Shown piece after piece: positions 44,641 to 55,878 of a DNA stretch of 64,000 nt. The DNA is from Lophium mytilinum. Taxonomy: Eukaryota > Ascomycota > Dothideomycetes > Mytilinidiales > Mytilinidiaceae. Position 1 is the first letter of the stretch; every line of letters starts with the position of its first letter. A program made the position numbers and the translations under genes. Location: positions 684,708 through 748,707 of the forward strand of contig MU004195.1 of the NCBI GenBank assembly GCA_010093605.1. Reading direction: 5' to 3'. The notes beneath the pieces were generated by a model, which had not been told where the DNA came from, did not search any database, and was given only the letters and a program-made list of their open reading frames with translations.

Positions 44641-46605
44641 CTTGAGTGCTCATAGCTGTCTAAACCGGCGTGGTCAGGTACTAGCTATCTTTAAGCCAAA
44701 TACTTCGAACGTGGTGGACTTTTCCTTCGTAATTTGTAGGGTGACAGCTCTCCTGACACCTACTGTGCTGTCAAATTTGCTTTCGTCCAAAGCTAGGCCA
44801 CGGTAAAGGAACTTCTAGTCATGGTCTCGGTTTTCCCGTCCAGACGGGAAGACCATGGAAGTGATTAGATCGATGTTTGTTGCATGCATCAAGTATGCTG
44901 ACCAGCCAAGCATCTGGCCCATTCGATGAATTCGTTTAATGCCCTGCAGATACGCACTGTAGGAGACCTGTGGCTCAAGAGGTGGCAAAACGCGGTGCAT
45001 TGGGCCAATGCCTGAGGAGATATTGACGATAAAAGAGCCTGCTGACGGTTCCCTAGTTCTAAAGACGCTCCTCTTCTGTCCGTCCACCACATCGCTATCT
45101 TAGTCTGGTGCCGGACGACCTCCAGCGCATCTTTTGTCCTCTTTAATGTGAAATAGATTTCCGAGAGAAGTAGCGTCCTCTTCTCTCTGTTCCGCAGAAG
45201 GCCGTACGAGAAACCCCATGGTAGACTGAAGGATGACAGATTCAACGGTCTTATCCCCACGGAAATAAGTGACGCATCATCTTATTATAGAGGTTCCTGC
45301 TCAGTCTGCTCATGCATGAATCCAATGGTTACGTTCAAGTCTTCGACGATTTCCTCTCCGGAGGCGCGGTGGCCCGGGGGTCCTCTACTCGTTAGCTGAG
45401 GGGCCCCTCTTCTGGCTCACGACAGACAGCGAAAGGCGCGGTCTTGCCCGCGGTGGCGTAGAGGTCTAACGATTCCAGGACGATCTTGAGCCGCAGTCGG
45501 CGTGAGGGCGCATGGAGAAAGTTTGTAACAGGGCGCATGTCCAATTTCTTAGCCTGCGTGCCTCGATGCGCCAGCCGTCGCTGCTTGATGAAGGGTAATG
45601 GTCGTCCATCTCGGTCCAGAATTTCGAGATGTGGCTGTTGTTATATATCGATGAAGTATTAGGTTGTTATATACGGCTGAAAGAGTAACTTGGTACGTCC
45701 CGGGGACTTTGCTCATGTGGTAAGACGATGCCGCTGGTAAAGGGTAGGGCATTGACGAGGCACCGATGAACGTCCGCGCCATGGTTCATCAACTGACGAA
45801 TTCTTGAGCTGTTTCACACTACCCAAGATGAAGTAAGATGAGGGATCTTCCCGCTAGCATGAATGTGCTTTTCAATTCCTCATCGTTGAGGAAGATGAAG
45901 GAGTAGGTTGTAAGAGTTGTTGGTCCTTCGACTCCTACTACTCGTTTCTCGGGTCGTTCGGAGACACTTTCATGACCCGGTTGATCGCTTCGGTAGCGTC
46001 GGTATGAATTACCCGCTGAGTTTCCTCCAGCAGCTCAAGGGCGATTGGAAGGCGTTATATAAGCCGATGGGAGTTAAGCGGGTCGTATATACAGTACAGC
46101 GGCGGGCGAGTTAGATGGAGAGTGATTATATACAACCTGGACATGAACGAGTCAGCAATAGGCGATAGAGATTAGGATCGAGGAGATCTTACAGAGCTAT
46201 AGTGTTTCGCCGCTGAGTATCGCTGCTCTGGAAGCTTCGACCTAATCGGCGACTGGTGTGAGGTTTAGAGGAGCTTTCCGAGCGTAGAACTATGCTCTCG
46301 AAACTCTGGAACATGGTACCGAACGGTGGGCCTACTGAAGCCCCCCATGTGATAGAACGCGGCAAGTCCGCGAAAGCCTTCAGCTCATCATCACCCGTGG
46401 AGTGATCTCTCTCAAGCCCTTGAAGGTTGCTCTGGTCTGGTCGACGAATTGCGCTGGGGTCTTTCTCCCTGGCCATCTTGCCTCCTTCAGCCGCTTTATC
46501 CGACTCGTAGTGTCTGAAAGGCGAGTTGTTCGCGGCGATGTCCTCTCCACAGATCCTTTTTCGCACGCCTCCTGAGAACCGAGGACCCAGTCTGCTTCCC
46601 TTTAG
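44641..46605. other. Gene-poor stretch with doubtful frames
   Basis: Minus-strand frames at 44815-45260 (LLSEIYFTLKRTKDALEVV) and 46189-46566 (charged, FADLPRS) have some protein-like character but no intact start-to-stop gene or known domain. I do not call them. A GC-rich inverted repeat (GGGGTCC...GGGGCCCC) is near 45373-45405. Confidence 0.4.
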
Positions 46606-47133
46606 TCATCTATCTTTAAGCTGTCTGCGTCGTCCTCGAAGGCTCGCTTTGCATCGCCGCGGTTGCTCTAGAATGTTATGAGTCTGCACGTGCTCTCCAG
46701 AGGATGATGATGTTGAGGCCTTCAAGCGCGGCCGTAAGGACATGCTGTGAATGCTCTGTCGCCTGTTGACAGGAGCTGGAGTTCCTGGCGGATGAGTTGT
46801 TTTGAGCGAGCGTTGGCCAGGAGGCCAGCCGTGCCGCATGACGGCGATCTCTTTGTAGGTAGGGAGCCGGTAGAGGGATGGTAGTGTGAGGAGGATGATA
46901 ACGAATAGAATAGCGGCGCAGGCGAGGAGGATAACGAACATAATAGCGGCGCAGGCAAGAATATGCTCTGTAGCGCTACATATCTTGTGGACTGAATGGG
47001 CGATGGATGTAGCGATGGTGGCGATGGCCTTCTCGGTGGTGCTTTGCGGGATGAATGCTCCCCAATCAAGTGTCAATGTGTTCGTGTCAGACTCTTCTAT
47101 GAAGTAGCACGATAAACCTAAATAAGAGGCCAT
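46606..47133 (-). CDS. Hypothetical single-span membrane protein, 175 aa
   Basis: The frame is open further upstream, but the first ATG, with good context (GCAAAATGG), is at 47133 (MASYLGLSCYFIEES). A hydrophobic stretch (ILACAAIMFVILLACAAILF and on to IILLTLP) gives one long or two short membrane helices. At DNA level it contains a direct repeat of about 33 bases (46887-46919 against 46920-46952). The C-terminus is basic and Ser-rich (RRCKASLRGRRRQLKDR). No family recognised. It lies in the decaying island, so it may be a chance or relic frame. Confidence 0.35.
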   Translation of the reverse strand: MASYLGLSCYFIEESDTNTLTLDWGAFIPQSTTEKAIATIATSIAHSVHKICSATEHILACAAIMFVILLACAAILFVIILLTLPSLYRLPTYKEIAVMRHGWPPGQRSLKTTHPPGTPAPVNRRQSIHSMSLRPRLKASTSSSSGEHVQTHNILEQPRRCKASLRGRRRQLKDR

Positions 47134-47756
47134 TTTGCCAGCGTCTTTCAGGGCAGGCGTGTGGTTCTGGTGGCTCTTTCGAAATTTGTGATGGAAAGGC
47201 AGGGCAGTCTGATACGTGGCACCGAGGAATCGCGTCTCCACAGTTTAAGCTTCAAATTTCACCACCACCTCTCCCGTCTCGACGACACACTCCTCTACGA
47301 GCTGCCTGTTGTTCCGGTGTGGTTGAAAATGGTACGTCTCGGGGGGCTGGAGTGCGTGGTGTCGCATTCCTGCATCGTTATCCGTTCCATCGGCATCTCT
47401 TTCATGTGTCTTCAACGTGCTACTTTTCGAATACGCGCCTATCATCGACGGTGACGAAACAGCTTCTCCAAGATGGACAAAGCTGCCAAGATGTATAAAG
47501 CGGCCGCCATGCAAAGAGTCATTAGGGCAGTCGCTGGGTTTGTGTCATGGTCTTGTACGTCTTTCTTCATAAGGTCGTTGTGCAGATCCACTGCTCCGGA
47601 GCAAATAAGCCGACTTTGCACCACTCCGCCTCCATGGGTTCGAACATGCATGTCCAGGTAGAAGGTGCTCGTTCAGACTTTATTCGTGCATTGCAATCTT
47701 CTGGAGACCATGAATACACTCGGGCATGAGTTTCGAGATCGCGATCTGATATAGGG
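47134..47756. other. No gene seen
   Basis: Only short frames on both strands without recognisable content. Confidence 0.4.
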
Positions 47757-48296
47757 GCGATTCGAGTTCGATCACTCCATGGGGAAGCCACTCAACGGGA
47801 TTGTGAAGACCATGCCCTCGCATATCCGAATGGTCGTGCCGTGGTGACGCAACTCGATTTTCAAGTTCTCGGATTGGAGGTCATGCTTTGTGCCCAGCGT
47901 TGGATGCGACCTCTACATGGGCGGGACTTCTGCGTTGTCGATCGAGATCTTCTCGCTTCCCAGCAGTATGTACGACAAGTGCGACGGGTACGAGAAATTG
48001 TCATTTTGAGGTGCAGACATCTGAAACGTAGTTATGATAGCTGGCATGGCGTCTTTCCTGGACTGCAGCATCTTTCGAGTACGTAAGGTCTGCAACCATG
48101 CTTGATGCTCAAGCTGAGTATGGTCGTTCGCCACACCATCGAAGCAGGTACAGACGCTCTGGTCGAGGTCATGCAGGGTGGAGATTCCGATATCGCCTTG
48201 GGCAGAGCGACGGATCGCATGCTTGGTATTATGCAGGCTGGCCTTGATTCCTGTAAAGAAACTGACACAGAGCTGGGGACGTAGCTGCTTGGGCAA
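47700..48296 (-). pseudogene. Possible gene relic on the minus strand
   Basis: Protein-like text runs in order on the minus strand: a helical part (ASLHNTKHAIRRS, HDLDQSVCTCFDGVAND, LEHQAWLQTLRTRKML), then after a stop and frame changes KIELRHHGTTIRICEG and MVFTIPLSGFP, and finally GVIELESPLYQIAIS with MPECIHGLQKIAMHE. No ATG opens the first part and no splice sites join the parts. I read it as a broken gene of unknown family; the helical N-terminus recalls the leader of fungal STAND-type proteins, which is a guess. Confidence 0.3.
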
Positions 48297-49694
48297 TTAC
48301 TTGGCGCAGGTAGGGTAGTAGTGTAATAGCACTGTTCCTTTCGATGATTGACATTATTGATGGCTTCCAAAACATTGGTATCACTGGTGGTGCGAAGGTG
48401 GTAAAAGTGCCCTATGAATATCAGCGATCGCTCAGGTAATATAGTACTGCTGTAACTAACTTGTAGAGAGCGTTCTCCCGAGTCGTATTCAAGAGCGAAT
48501 ATGAGGAGCCGTGAGGGGCATAGATGTAGAGGCGGTATATATAACGAAATCGAGATTGACTATATATCAAATAGAAAAACAAATATAGCGTCATCCCCAG
48601 CCACCCATCACCTCCGCCATGAGCGTAGTCCGGGCTGAGACAAACAACCAGCCAGGTACTAGGCCCATGGCCAGTGAAGCGAGCAGAATCGGATGAACCA
48701 TGGACGGAGGGCCGCTGAATGAGGGGGGTCTGCTATTGATATACAAGTCTAAGAGTTTTGATATATCAGTGATATGAAAGAAGATGAATCTCGCCGGAAG
48801 CAGTCACAAGAGTGTGTCAAGCCACTGCGCGTCGGCAGTACACGGACGCGTCTCGCCGGCACGCATAGGGATGATGCATGGGAACCAATTGACACAAAAA
48901 CAATCTTTCGCGGCTGCGGAGGCGAGCATGTAAGCTTTGAGAGCAAGGGACGGATAGGATGCCTTGTATGGCTAGATAGCAAGAAAGCGATCGGTAGGGA
49001 GTCCTACGCGGAAAGATCATGGCTGATGCAAGAATGAGTGGCTTTATACATTAGCGTTGTCTGAATACCAGAGGGCTCGGCTTACTTGCCTAGGTAGTAT
49101 TGCGCGTGCTCTGCTGCAGTTTGCCATCATGCTATGCTCTGCCGTTCCCAGATCGGGGCGTTCGAGCAAGTCCTCGAATTCGAGGTTGCGCCGAGACTCG
49201 GGACGAAGTGGTAGAGTAAAAGTGTGTTTAAAACACGATCAGGCTATATACGAGATACTGTATACGCTAAGATAGATAGAGAACACCTCAAGCTATGCCC
49301 GTCCAGACCGGATATCAAATTCCCGTTTCCTCCTCCGTAGACCCTTCCCAATGTATCATACATTCCCCGACTAGCTCCCAGAGATTAATGGTGTCCTTCA
49401 ATAATCCGCCAATTTCAGCCTCCTCCCAATGTTCCTCCGCACAACGTCCTTCTCGGCCTCGGCGGGGCCTTCCTCCTTTGCTTTCAGGGCTTGTAGTAAC
49501 ATGCCCGCGTCGAAGAATCCATCTAAAAAACAAGAGAATCAGCAAATGAGAATATATAGAAAGAAAAACATGCGTATATTCACGCCGGGGAGCCGCAAAT
49601 CTAGTGTCTAGATCTTGGGTATCGGTGGTGGGATGATAGGAAAAGGGATAGGAAGTGAAAGTAGAGAATATGTGACGATGGAAGAAAAGGAAAT
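48297..49694. other. Gene-free stretch
   Basis: No supported gene. It contains AT-rich patches (about 48530-48590). The right end is the 3' flank of the carnitine acetyltransferase gene. Confidence 0.5.
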
Positions 49695-52362
49695 CTAAGA
49701 GAAGACATGAGGGTGAGGTCTCTTCACAACTCTTCGCGCATTCCGCGGCGGAGTCAATTCTAGGCGGCGACGCGGAGAGTTGAGGATCGACGCTTTGAAT
49801 GAAGGCGAGTGAGGTGGTGTGGGAGGTAATGCAGGCATAGGCAACGCAGTAAATGTAGCATCTGACTCTAGGGAAGGGGGTTTCATACATCCTCCAAGAC
49901 CTTCATCGTCGGACTCGGCAGCGCTTTCCGTGGTGGGTGTCTGCGCTTTTCCATCGGCGAGTATGATGCGGCCGCGGCTCTTCATGCGGCCGCTCTTTGG
50001 TCGGTGTTTATCTTCAGCCTCACGGGCCCGGGACGCTGTCTTATCCTGCGAGGTGCCGCGACGCTTTATTTGTCTGAGCAGCTTCCGTATCTCAAGGAAG
50101 TATGACTCAAGTGCGTCAATGAAACGTTTTGTCTGTCGGTGTTTGGACGACGCGCAAATCGAAATGCTGCCGTCTTTGATGATGTAGCCGATACCGAACC
50201 CGTCGCCTGAAGTCGGTCCAAACCCAAATTGGCGAAGAGAAGGATTGCCGCAGTTTGACGTTGACAAGATTGTCGTGTTCAGTTTGTCCCATCCTGAGTC
50301 GGCAAACAACGCAGGCATGGAATGCTGGACTGGGTGAGCGGGCGGGGAGCTGGAAATGGAGCCGTTGTCAGAGATCACTGAGTTTCGACCCGGTGAACCG
50401 ATTACAGAGTTCACTCTTTCAGACCCGTTGGGGCTATTTGGCCGAGTCGAATCCATACCATCACTGCTAGCCATCTCGGCACCCTCTTCGTCAATGGCAC
50501 GCTGCCAGATGCAGTACAGGGCATACAAATGCCGATCTGGGCCTTGAGCCTTGGCACAGTCCCTAGTGATTTCTGTGTGCCTTTGAGTGGCTTTTCGGAG
50601 AGTCTCGACCTTCTGGACCGCTGGGTTCTCGGCCCAGAAAGTGCGTACAAACTCAACAGATTCTTCCGTAACCGGTCGGATGGCTTCCGTTCGGCCATGG
50701 AAGAACGCTTTGGTCATCGCAGGCTCGTATACATTTTCTATTCTCCCATAGAGCCCGTAGTACGCTGCCTGGAAAGCCATCTGAACGAAGGCATCTGGCG
50801 AAAACCCCATAGAAGTGATGAAGTTCTTGCCATACTCTTGAAATTCGAGCGTCTCAAACTCATTTTGCTGGATGAGATCTGCAAGGCGAGTTTCGGCAAA
50901 TCGTAGAGCGGTACTGAGCTCCGGCAACATGTCCCACTCTAGTTTGTGAGGGGTCGTCTGGACATCCCCGAAGCTATCTGGATCCCGTTTCGCCGGGTCT
51001 GGGCTCGTCGAAGCCCACAGACTTGGTGCTTGTCCGTTAATGGTCCGAGCAAATCGGAGAATGGTGTCAGTGTAGACATCGCTAGCAAAGCGTAGTACCG
51101 TGTGACCATCGACACCAGTATGCTCGAAATTGATGCCCGCACTTCCGTTCTTGCAGACAATGATTTGCAGCTTGTCGTACCAGCGGTTCGTACAAGTGCC
51201 GACCTGCACACCGCGCTCGACTTTGCTAGATCCACAGAGCATATTCATGCACAGGTCAGCACCAGTTTGAGGCTCGGTATAGTCTAGACATAGGATGAAC
51301 AAAGCGGAGTCTACAATGTTCAAGCAGTCCGAGTTATTCGATCCTTCTTCTCGGTGTAGCACGTCGCGGAGACCGGACCAAACCTTTCTGTTCTCTGTGC
51401 TCAAGACGCCCAAAGCCCCTTTCGCTGCTTCCAGGATAGGCACTTCGGCGGCATCCTCGATAATGACCTGGAGGTTGAGAGCTACGTCCTTTTCAGTCAT
51501 TATGAGATCCGAGTTGTCGTCGAGAACATCGAACCAGTAAAACTGGCCGTGGCAGAGGACGACGATGTGCTTAGCAGTCGGGTCTTGGCCAATTTGACAG
51601 CCATTCTCGGTGGGAATCCTTGCGGTTCCGAAAAGTCTGGAGAACTGGTACATGCATAGTGGCTGTCCTCGGATGGTGTCCGGCGGCAGCTCTTCCTTCC
51701 TCACAGCACGGACAAATGATAGAGCCGAGACGACTAATGAAGCCGCACGGTTGACCTGATTGTTCCTCGCTGGTGTTGGGTCATCTTCGAGAAGAAAGAA
51801 CGGGTTAAGGTTCAAGACTACAGGATTGTCGAAGTTAAGATAGGAGTCGTACCCTGGGTACAGTCAGCCGTTCGGTTATTTCATAAGGCTGCAGACGAGA
51901 CGATCGCCAAAGCGGAATCGGAATTCGGAATTTCGGAATGGGGTACATACAGAACTGCTCAATGTAATTGGCTTTCCCGTTGGCATACTTCTTCAGCTTC
52001 TCCTGTAGCTCAGGACCGTCTGCCTTCAGGAACTCGGACACCGCGGCGGCAGTGTCATGGCTCTCCTTGGGACTTTGTAGTGGCTTCAAGGCACGGATGT
52101 ACTTGTTGACAGACGATTCTAGGTCTGGTATAGGAAGCTTTGGGAGACGGTCTTGGGCGGCAAAGGTGATGCCTGGCTTCGACTTGGGGTTGGTGTGAGA
52201 TGCAAGAGGGTTCTTCTCCTCGTGAGAGTATGACTGCTCTTTCTCTTTGGCTGCATCCGCAGACCGCGGGATGCCGTTCGTCTGAGCTGCTGCCATCTTG
52301 AGATCAACAGTGGCTAGAGACTCGTCCAGTGAGCCTGGTTGTGTGAAGGTGCGGACTGCCAT
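49695..52362 (-). CDS. Carnitine acetyltransferase, FacC/Yat-type, 856 aa
   Basis: Exons are 52362-51951 and 51853-49695; phase 1 fits (QF-WYDSYLNF). This choline/carnitine acyltransferase moves acetyl groups between CoA and carnitine, letting acetyl units cross membranes during growth on acetate or fatty acids. The core begins at LPKLPIPDLESSVNKYI. The catalytic histidine is H382 in NFEHTGVDGHTVLRF. Substrate-binding signatures near the end of the core include STSNCGNP and GFGPTSGDGFGIGY. No mitochondrial presequence and no C-terminal peroxisomal signal (it ends HPHVFS), so a cytosolic place like Aspergillus FacC is likely. Fungal extras are a Ser/Asn insert (RPNSPNGSERVNSVIGSPGR) and a 150-residue basic, Pro/Ser-rich tail. 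Confidence 0.93.
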
Positions 52363-53676
52363 GGTAGAAGAGGGGACGTTAGCTAAGCGTACAGCGGCGA
52401 TATAGAAGTAGCGATAGAGAGCAACCGCAAAGCACTGCGGAAGAAATAGTGACAGTCCTGAAGACAGTAGGCCGGCATTGGTACTCTGCGTGGCAGGTCA
52501 CGATCTGGGGGGGAGTGGAGGTGTATGTACTTATAGCGGGAAGGACGAATGGGGAAAGATGGCATCAGAGCCGACCCCGCCACAGAGGTACCCAGCACAT
52601 GTAAAAGGCGCGATAGCCTATGCAATTACATGGTGGGAGCCGCAGAGCAACATCTAGCGAGCCGCAGGAGGCGGACAGCAAGCCGCTTTTGGACAAATTG
52701 TACATGAGTGGAGAAGCTGGGACTAGGAATGGCTTGCAGTTACAAGGAAACGACGTACCGTGGAGAGCTCAGCTAGCGGCCGATCTGGGGGGGTCGTGAT
52801 ATCGGGGTCTGCGCGTGTCAGTGAGGTCCACGTACTTACTTTCTAATCAGGATGCGTGATTCACACTCAGACAATTCTTGCGACAGGCAGCAGGATGCGG
52901 CGCCGGAAAAGGACTGCCGCCGCTGACAGCCGGTCAAGTATCACACAAATCCGGCCAAGAGGATATGGTGGTGAGAGCGCGCCCGAGGATGCGAGGATGC
53001 AAGGATGCGAGACTCAGCAGATAGGACGGCGGACGAGTGGAAGACCAGTAGAGTGGGCTTTAAAGCGAGCAGTGCCCAATGGTTGGCTGGCCGGCTATGT
53101 CGGAGCCGCAGGAGTGTCAGAGAGAGAGAGCAGAGCGGACGATTGTCGTCGAGGTGCAGTGCCGTCGAGCTATCACGGATGGTTATGCAAGCTTCACGCA
53201 GCGTGGTCAGGTCGCTGGGGAGAGTTATCGACGTGTCGAGCTTGGAGACTCGCGACTCTTGTTTCAGGACTCGGAGACAAAGAAGACAGCTTGGTCGACT
53301 TGGGTGAGGGTGGATTACGGGTTGATTGCCGTCACGGCCGCGGGACCGCGTGGTGCCATTACTTTCGGCGTCGTTCTGGGTCATCTGAGGACGCGGGGCG
53401 TGATGTCAGGTCGTCGGCGCGGTTTAGTGTGGGGTATTTTACGGAGGAAAGGAGGAGAACCTGGACCCCGATCCCACAGCACCACCTCGCGCCGAACAAG
53501 CTGCAGCATTCACCGAACGCGCCATCGGCAGCCACCCCACCTGCACCTGCACCCGGTTCCCAGGTCGTGCCACCGCGCGAACAGTTCCCGGACTGCTGCC
53601 CCGGCCTCGTGGATGCCACCGCCGCATCAAGCCGCATGTCTATCCGCAGAGCCGCGTTATGAGCCGCGGGTGATCG
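52363..53676. promoter_or_regulatory. Divergent promoter region, carnitine acetyltransferase / RAD57
   Basis: 1.3 kb of GC-rich DNA without a gene between divergent starts. Large open frames on both strands (up to 268 codons) are mutually overlapping, Arg/Ser-rich and without domains; I treat them as chance. Confidence 0.45.
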
Positions 53677-55074
53677 ATGACCGTGGACCTGCTTCAGGCG
53701 TGTCCTGACCTCGACACACGGCCCTTTTCGCACCTGCTGCCATCACTGGACAAGGCCTTGGTCACGACGAATGATCTCCTCACGCTCGACGCCCAAGATG
53801 TCGCAAAGCGCGCCCAGGTGCCGGCCCAGGACCTGAAGAAGCTGGCCGACGCGATCCTGGTTGCACTGCATCGGGATCTCGGTTTCGGTCTGGAGGAAGA
53901 TCGGAGCAACACCATATTATCGCCGGCTGGAGACGTCGCCTGGAATGCTATCAGCACCTTGGATTCGGGCCTGGACGCTGCGTTGGGCGGCGGCATCCCC
54001 CCGGGGTACCTGGTCGAAGTGACAGGAGAGAGGTACGCGAACGCCTTCATATCAGCGCGTCTTTATGATCCAATCTATACTCTATGCGAGTGTTGACTGA
54101 TTCCATCCAGTGGAGCCGGCAAGACACAGCTGCTCCTTACTCTGCTGCTCTCGTCCCAGCTTCCTCCGCCGCGAGGCATCTCGAAATCGGCCCTGTATAT
54201 CTCCACCGAAGCTCCACTTGCGACAACCCGCCTGACGCAGCTCCTGGCGACTAATGCATACCTATGTTCGCTTCCAGCGGCCGCGAAGCCCTCCCTCGAC
54301 CGCATCCTTAGCATCCAGACGCCCGATCTTGAATCCCAGGACCACATACTCCGATATCAGCTGCCGGTAGCAATCCGGAAACATGGCATTGGTCTCGTCG
54401 TTATCGACTCTGTGGCGGCAAACTACAGGGCAGAGTTCGAGAGGGCAGGCGTTCGAGCGGGGGCGGCTGCAATGGCAAGACGTGGCACGGAGCTGGTACA
54501 GCTAGGAGCCATGCTACGCCAGCTCGCGCGGAATGAGAATATTGCCATCGTAGTGGCCAATCAGGTCGGGGACAGATTCACTGCTAACCCAAGCTTTACC
54601 ACGAATCCTACGTCTCGGAACCCGTCTCACAACAGCCAGAATAGCAACCTCAGAGAGAAACCTGACATGGTAGAGGTGTCCAATCAAGAGCCAGAAGTCA
54701 CTCTGATATCTCCCGACCCATTGGCGCTTGATCATCAGCAGCGTTGGTTCACTGGCTGGGGTGATGTTCAACCTTCGTTTGATGGTCGCACCCAGAACCT
54801 CAAAACACCCTCTCTAGGCCTCGTTTGGGCGAATCAGATTTCTTCTCGCCTTGCGCTCATCAAAGAACCGGTATACAATACCCAGCCGCTTGTCACCACC
54901 ACGAACGGGCAAGACACCTGGACCGATGGCGAGAAAGAGATTGTGAAGTGGCGGCGGTGGCTGAAGGTGGTTTTCGCTCCTTGGGCCGCGCCGACTGATG
55001 CTGTGGGCGTCGAGTTCGAGATTCTAGGAACAGGCCTCAGACACGTAGCACAAGAGCAGGTAGCAGACGAATAA
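53677..55074 (+). CDS. RAD57: RecA-like recombination mediator Rad57 (XRCC3-like), 439 aa
   Basis: Exons are 53677-54032 and 54111-55074; phase 2 fits and the junction falls in the P-loop. Residues 1-70 form a small helical N-domain (LLTLDAQDVAKRAQVPAQ). Then come the lead-in ISTLDSGLDAALGGGIPPG, Walker A GESGAGKT (117-124) and Walker B LVVIDS (D218). The ATPase core continues through RRGTELVQLGAMLRQLA and IVVANQVGD. Rad57 pairs with Rad55 and stabilises Rad51 filaments during homologous recombination. A disordered insert of about 60 residues (TTNPTSRNPSHNSQ region) separates the last strands. Among Rad51 paralogues, the lead-in and size fit Rad57 best. Confidence 0.88.
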
Positions 55075-55878
55075 CATTCTGGCTATTATAAAGTTATCAG
55101 TCGAGACAATACTTCGAGGCAGGTCCAACCCGTCACTAATCATTGCGTCTCGAATCATCCCAGTAGACCTCAAACAGTGTTAGAGTGGGAACTACTGTAC
55201 TTTACTTATATAGAAACCCTCAGAACTTAGTACAAGCGCACGGCCTCGTAGACTGCTACCTTTTCGTGGCCCTAAGCCTACGTAAGTAGTACGCTTCGCT
55301 TCTTGATCTCCGGACTTGCAGGTGCCATAATCATGCTAAACCACATTAGGCTCCGCTATCTTAGTACTATGGTTAATTCCACTTCATGGTTTTCTAGATA
55401 AAACTTGATTTCTCTGGGTAACACGTATGAAACAACCGTCCAATGTGTCCAAGTCTTGCCCCAATCTGGCAGGATGCCACGGATGTTCTCCGCACCTACC
55501 CCGCCTCGTATCGATCACAGCGCACACTAGCAAGCAAGGGTAGGTAAAGGAGTTCAGTACACAGTGGATTTCCACTGCCTGGAGTTCTCCAACACCGTAT
55601 GAAATATCAGAGCAAAGACGTAAATATCAATGTAACTCATTTCTAAAGCCTTAGAGCTCGTGCTTCACAGGCTGTGGGGGGGAATTTAGCTCCAGTCAGT
55701 GGTGTCTAGTAAGTTGAAGTGGCACAAGTGCAGAGGTACGTTCGTAGGTAGCATGGTGCCTCGGCAGATCGTAGCTTCTATACTCGTATATCAGGTCTCA
55801 CACCGGACCTCACCTCAAAGACAACGCGTCCCCACTGCAATCTCACGGTTGCGTCTCCGAATCGTAAAGCCGTCCACT
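55075..55878. other. Intergenic, no gene seen
   Basis: This is the 3' flank of RAD57 and promoter of the next gene. The frame from 55699 is an in-frame extension of that gene, which I do not use. Confidence 0.5.

Noticed and set aside
52856-53662. 268-codon plus-strand frame upstream of RAD57
   Set aside because: No domain; overlaps equally open minus-strand frames; composition like the GC-rich background.
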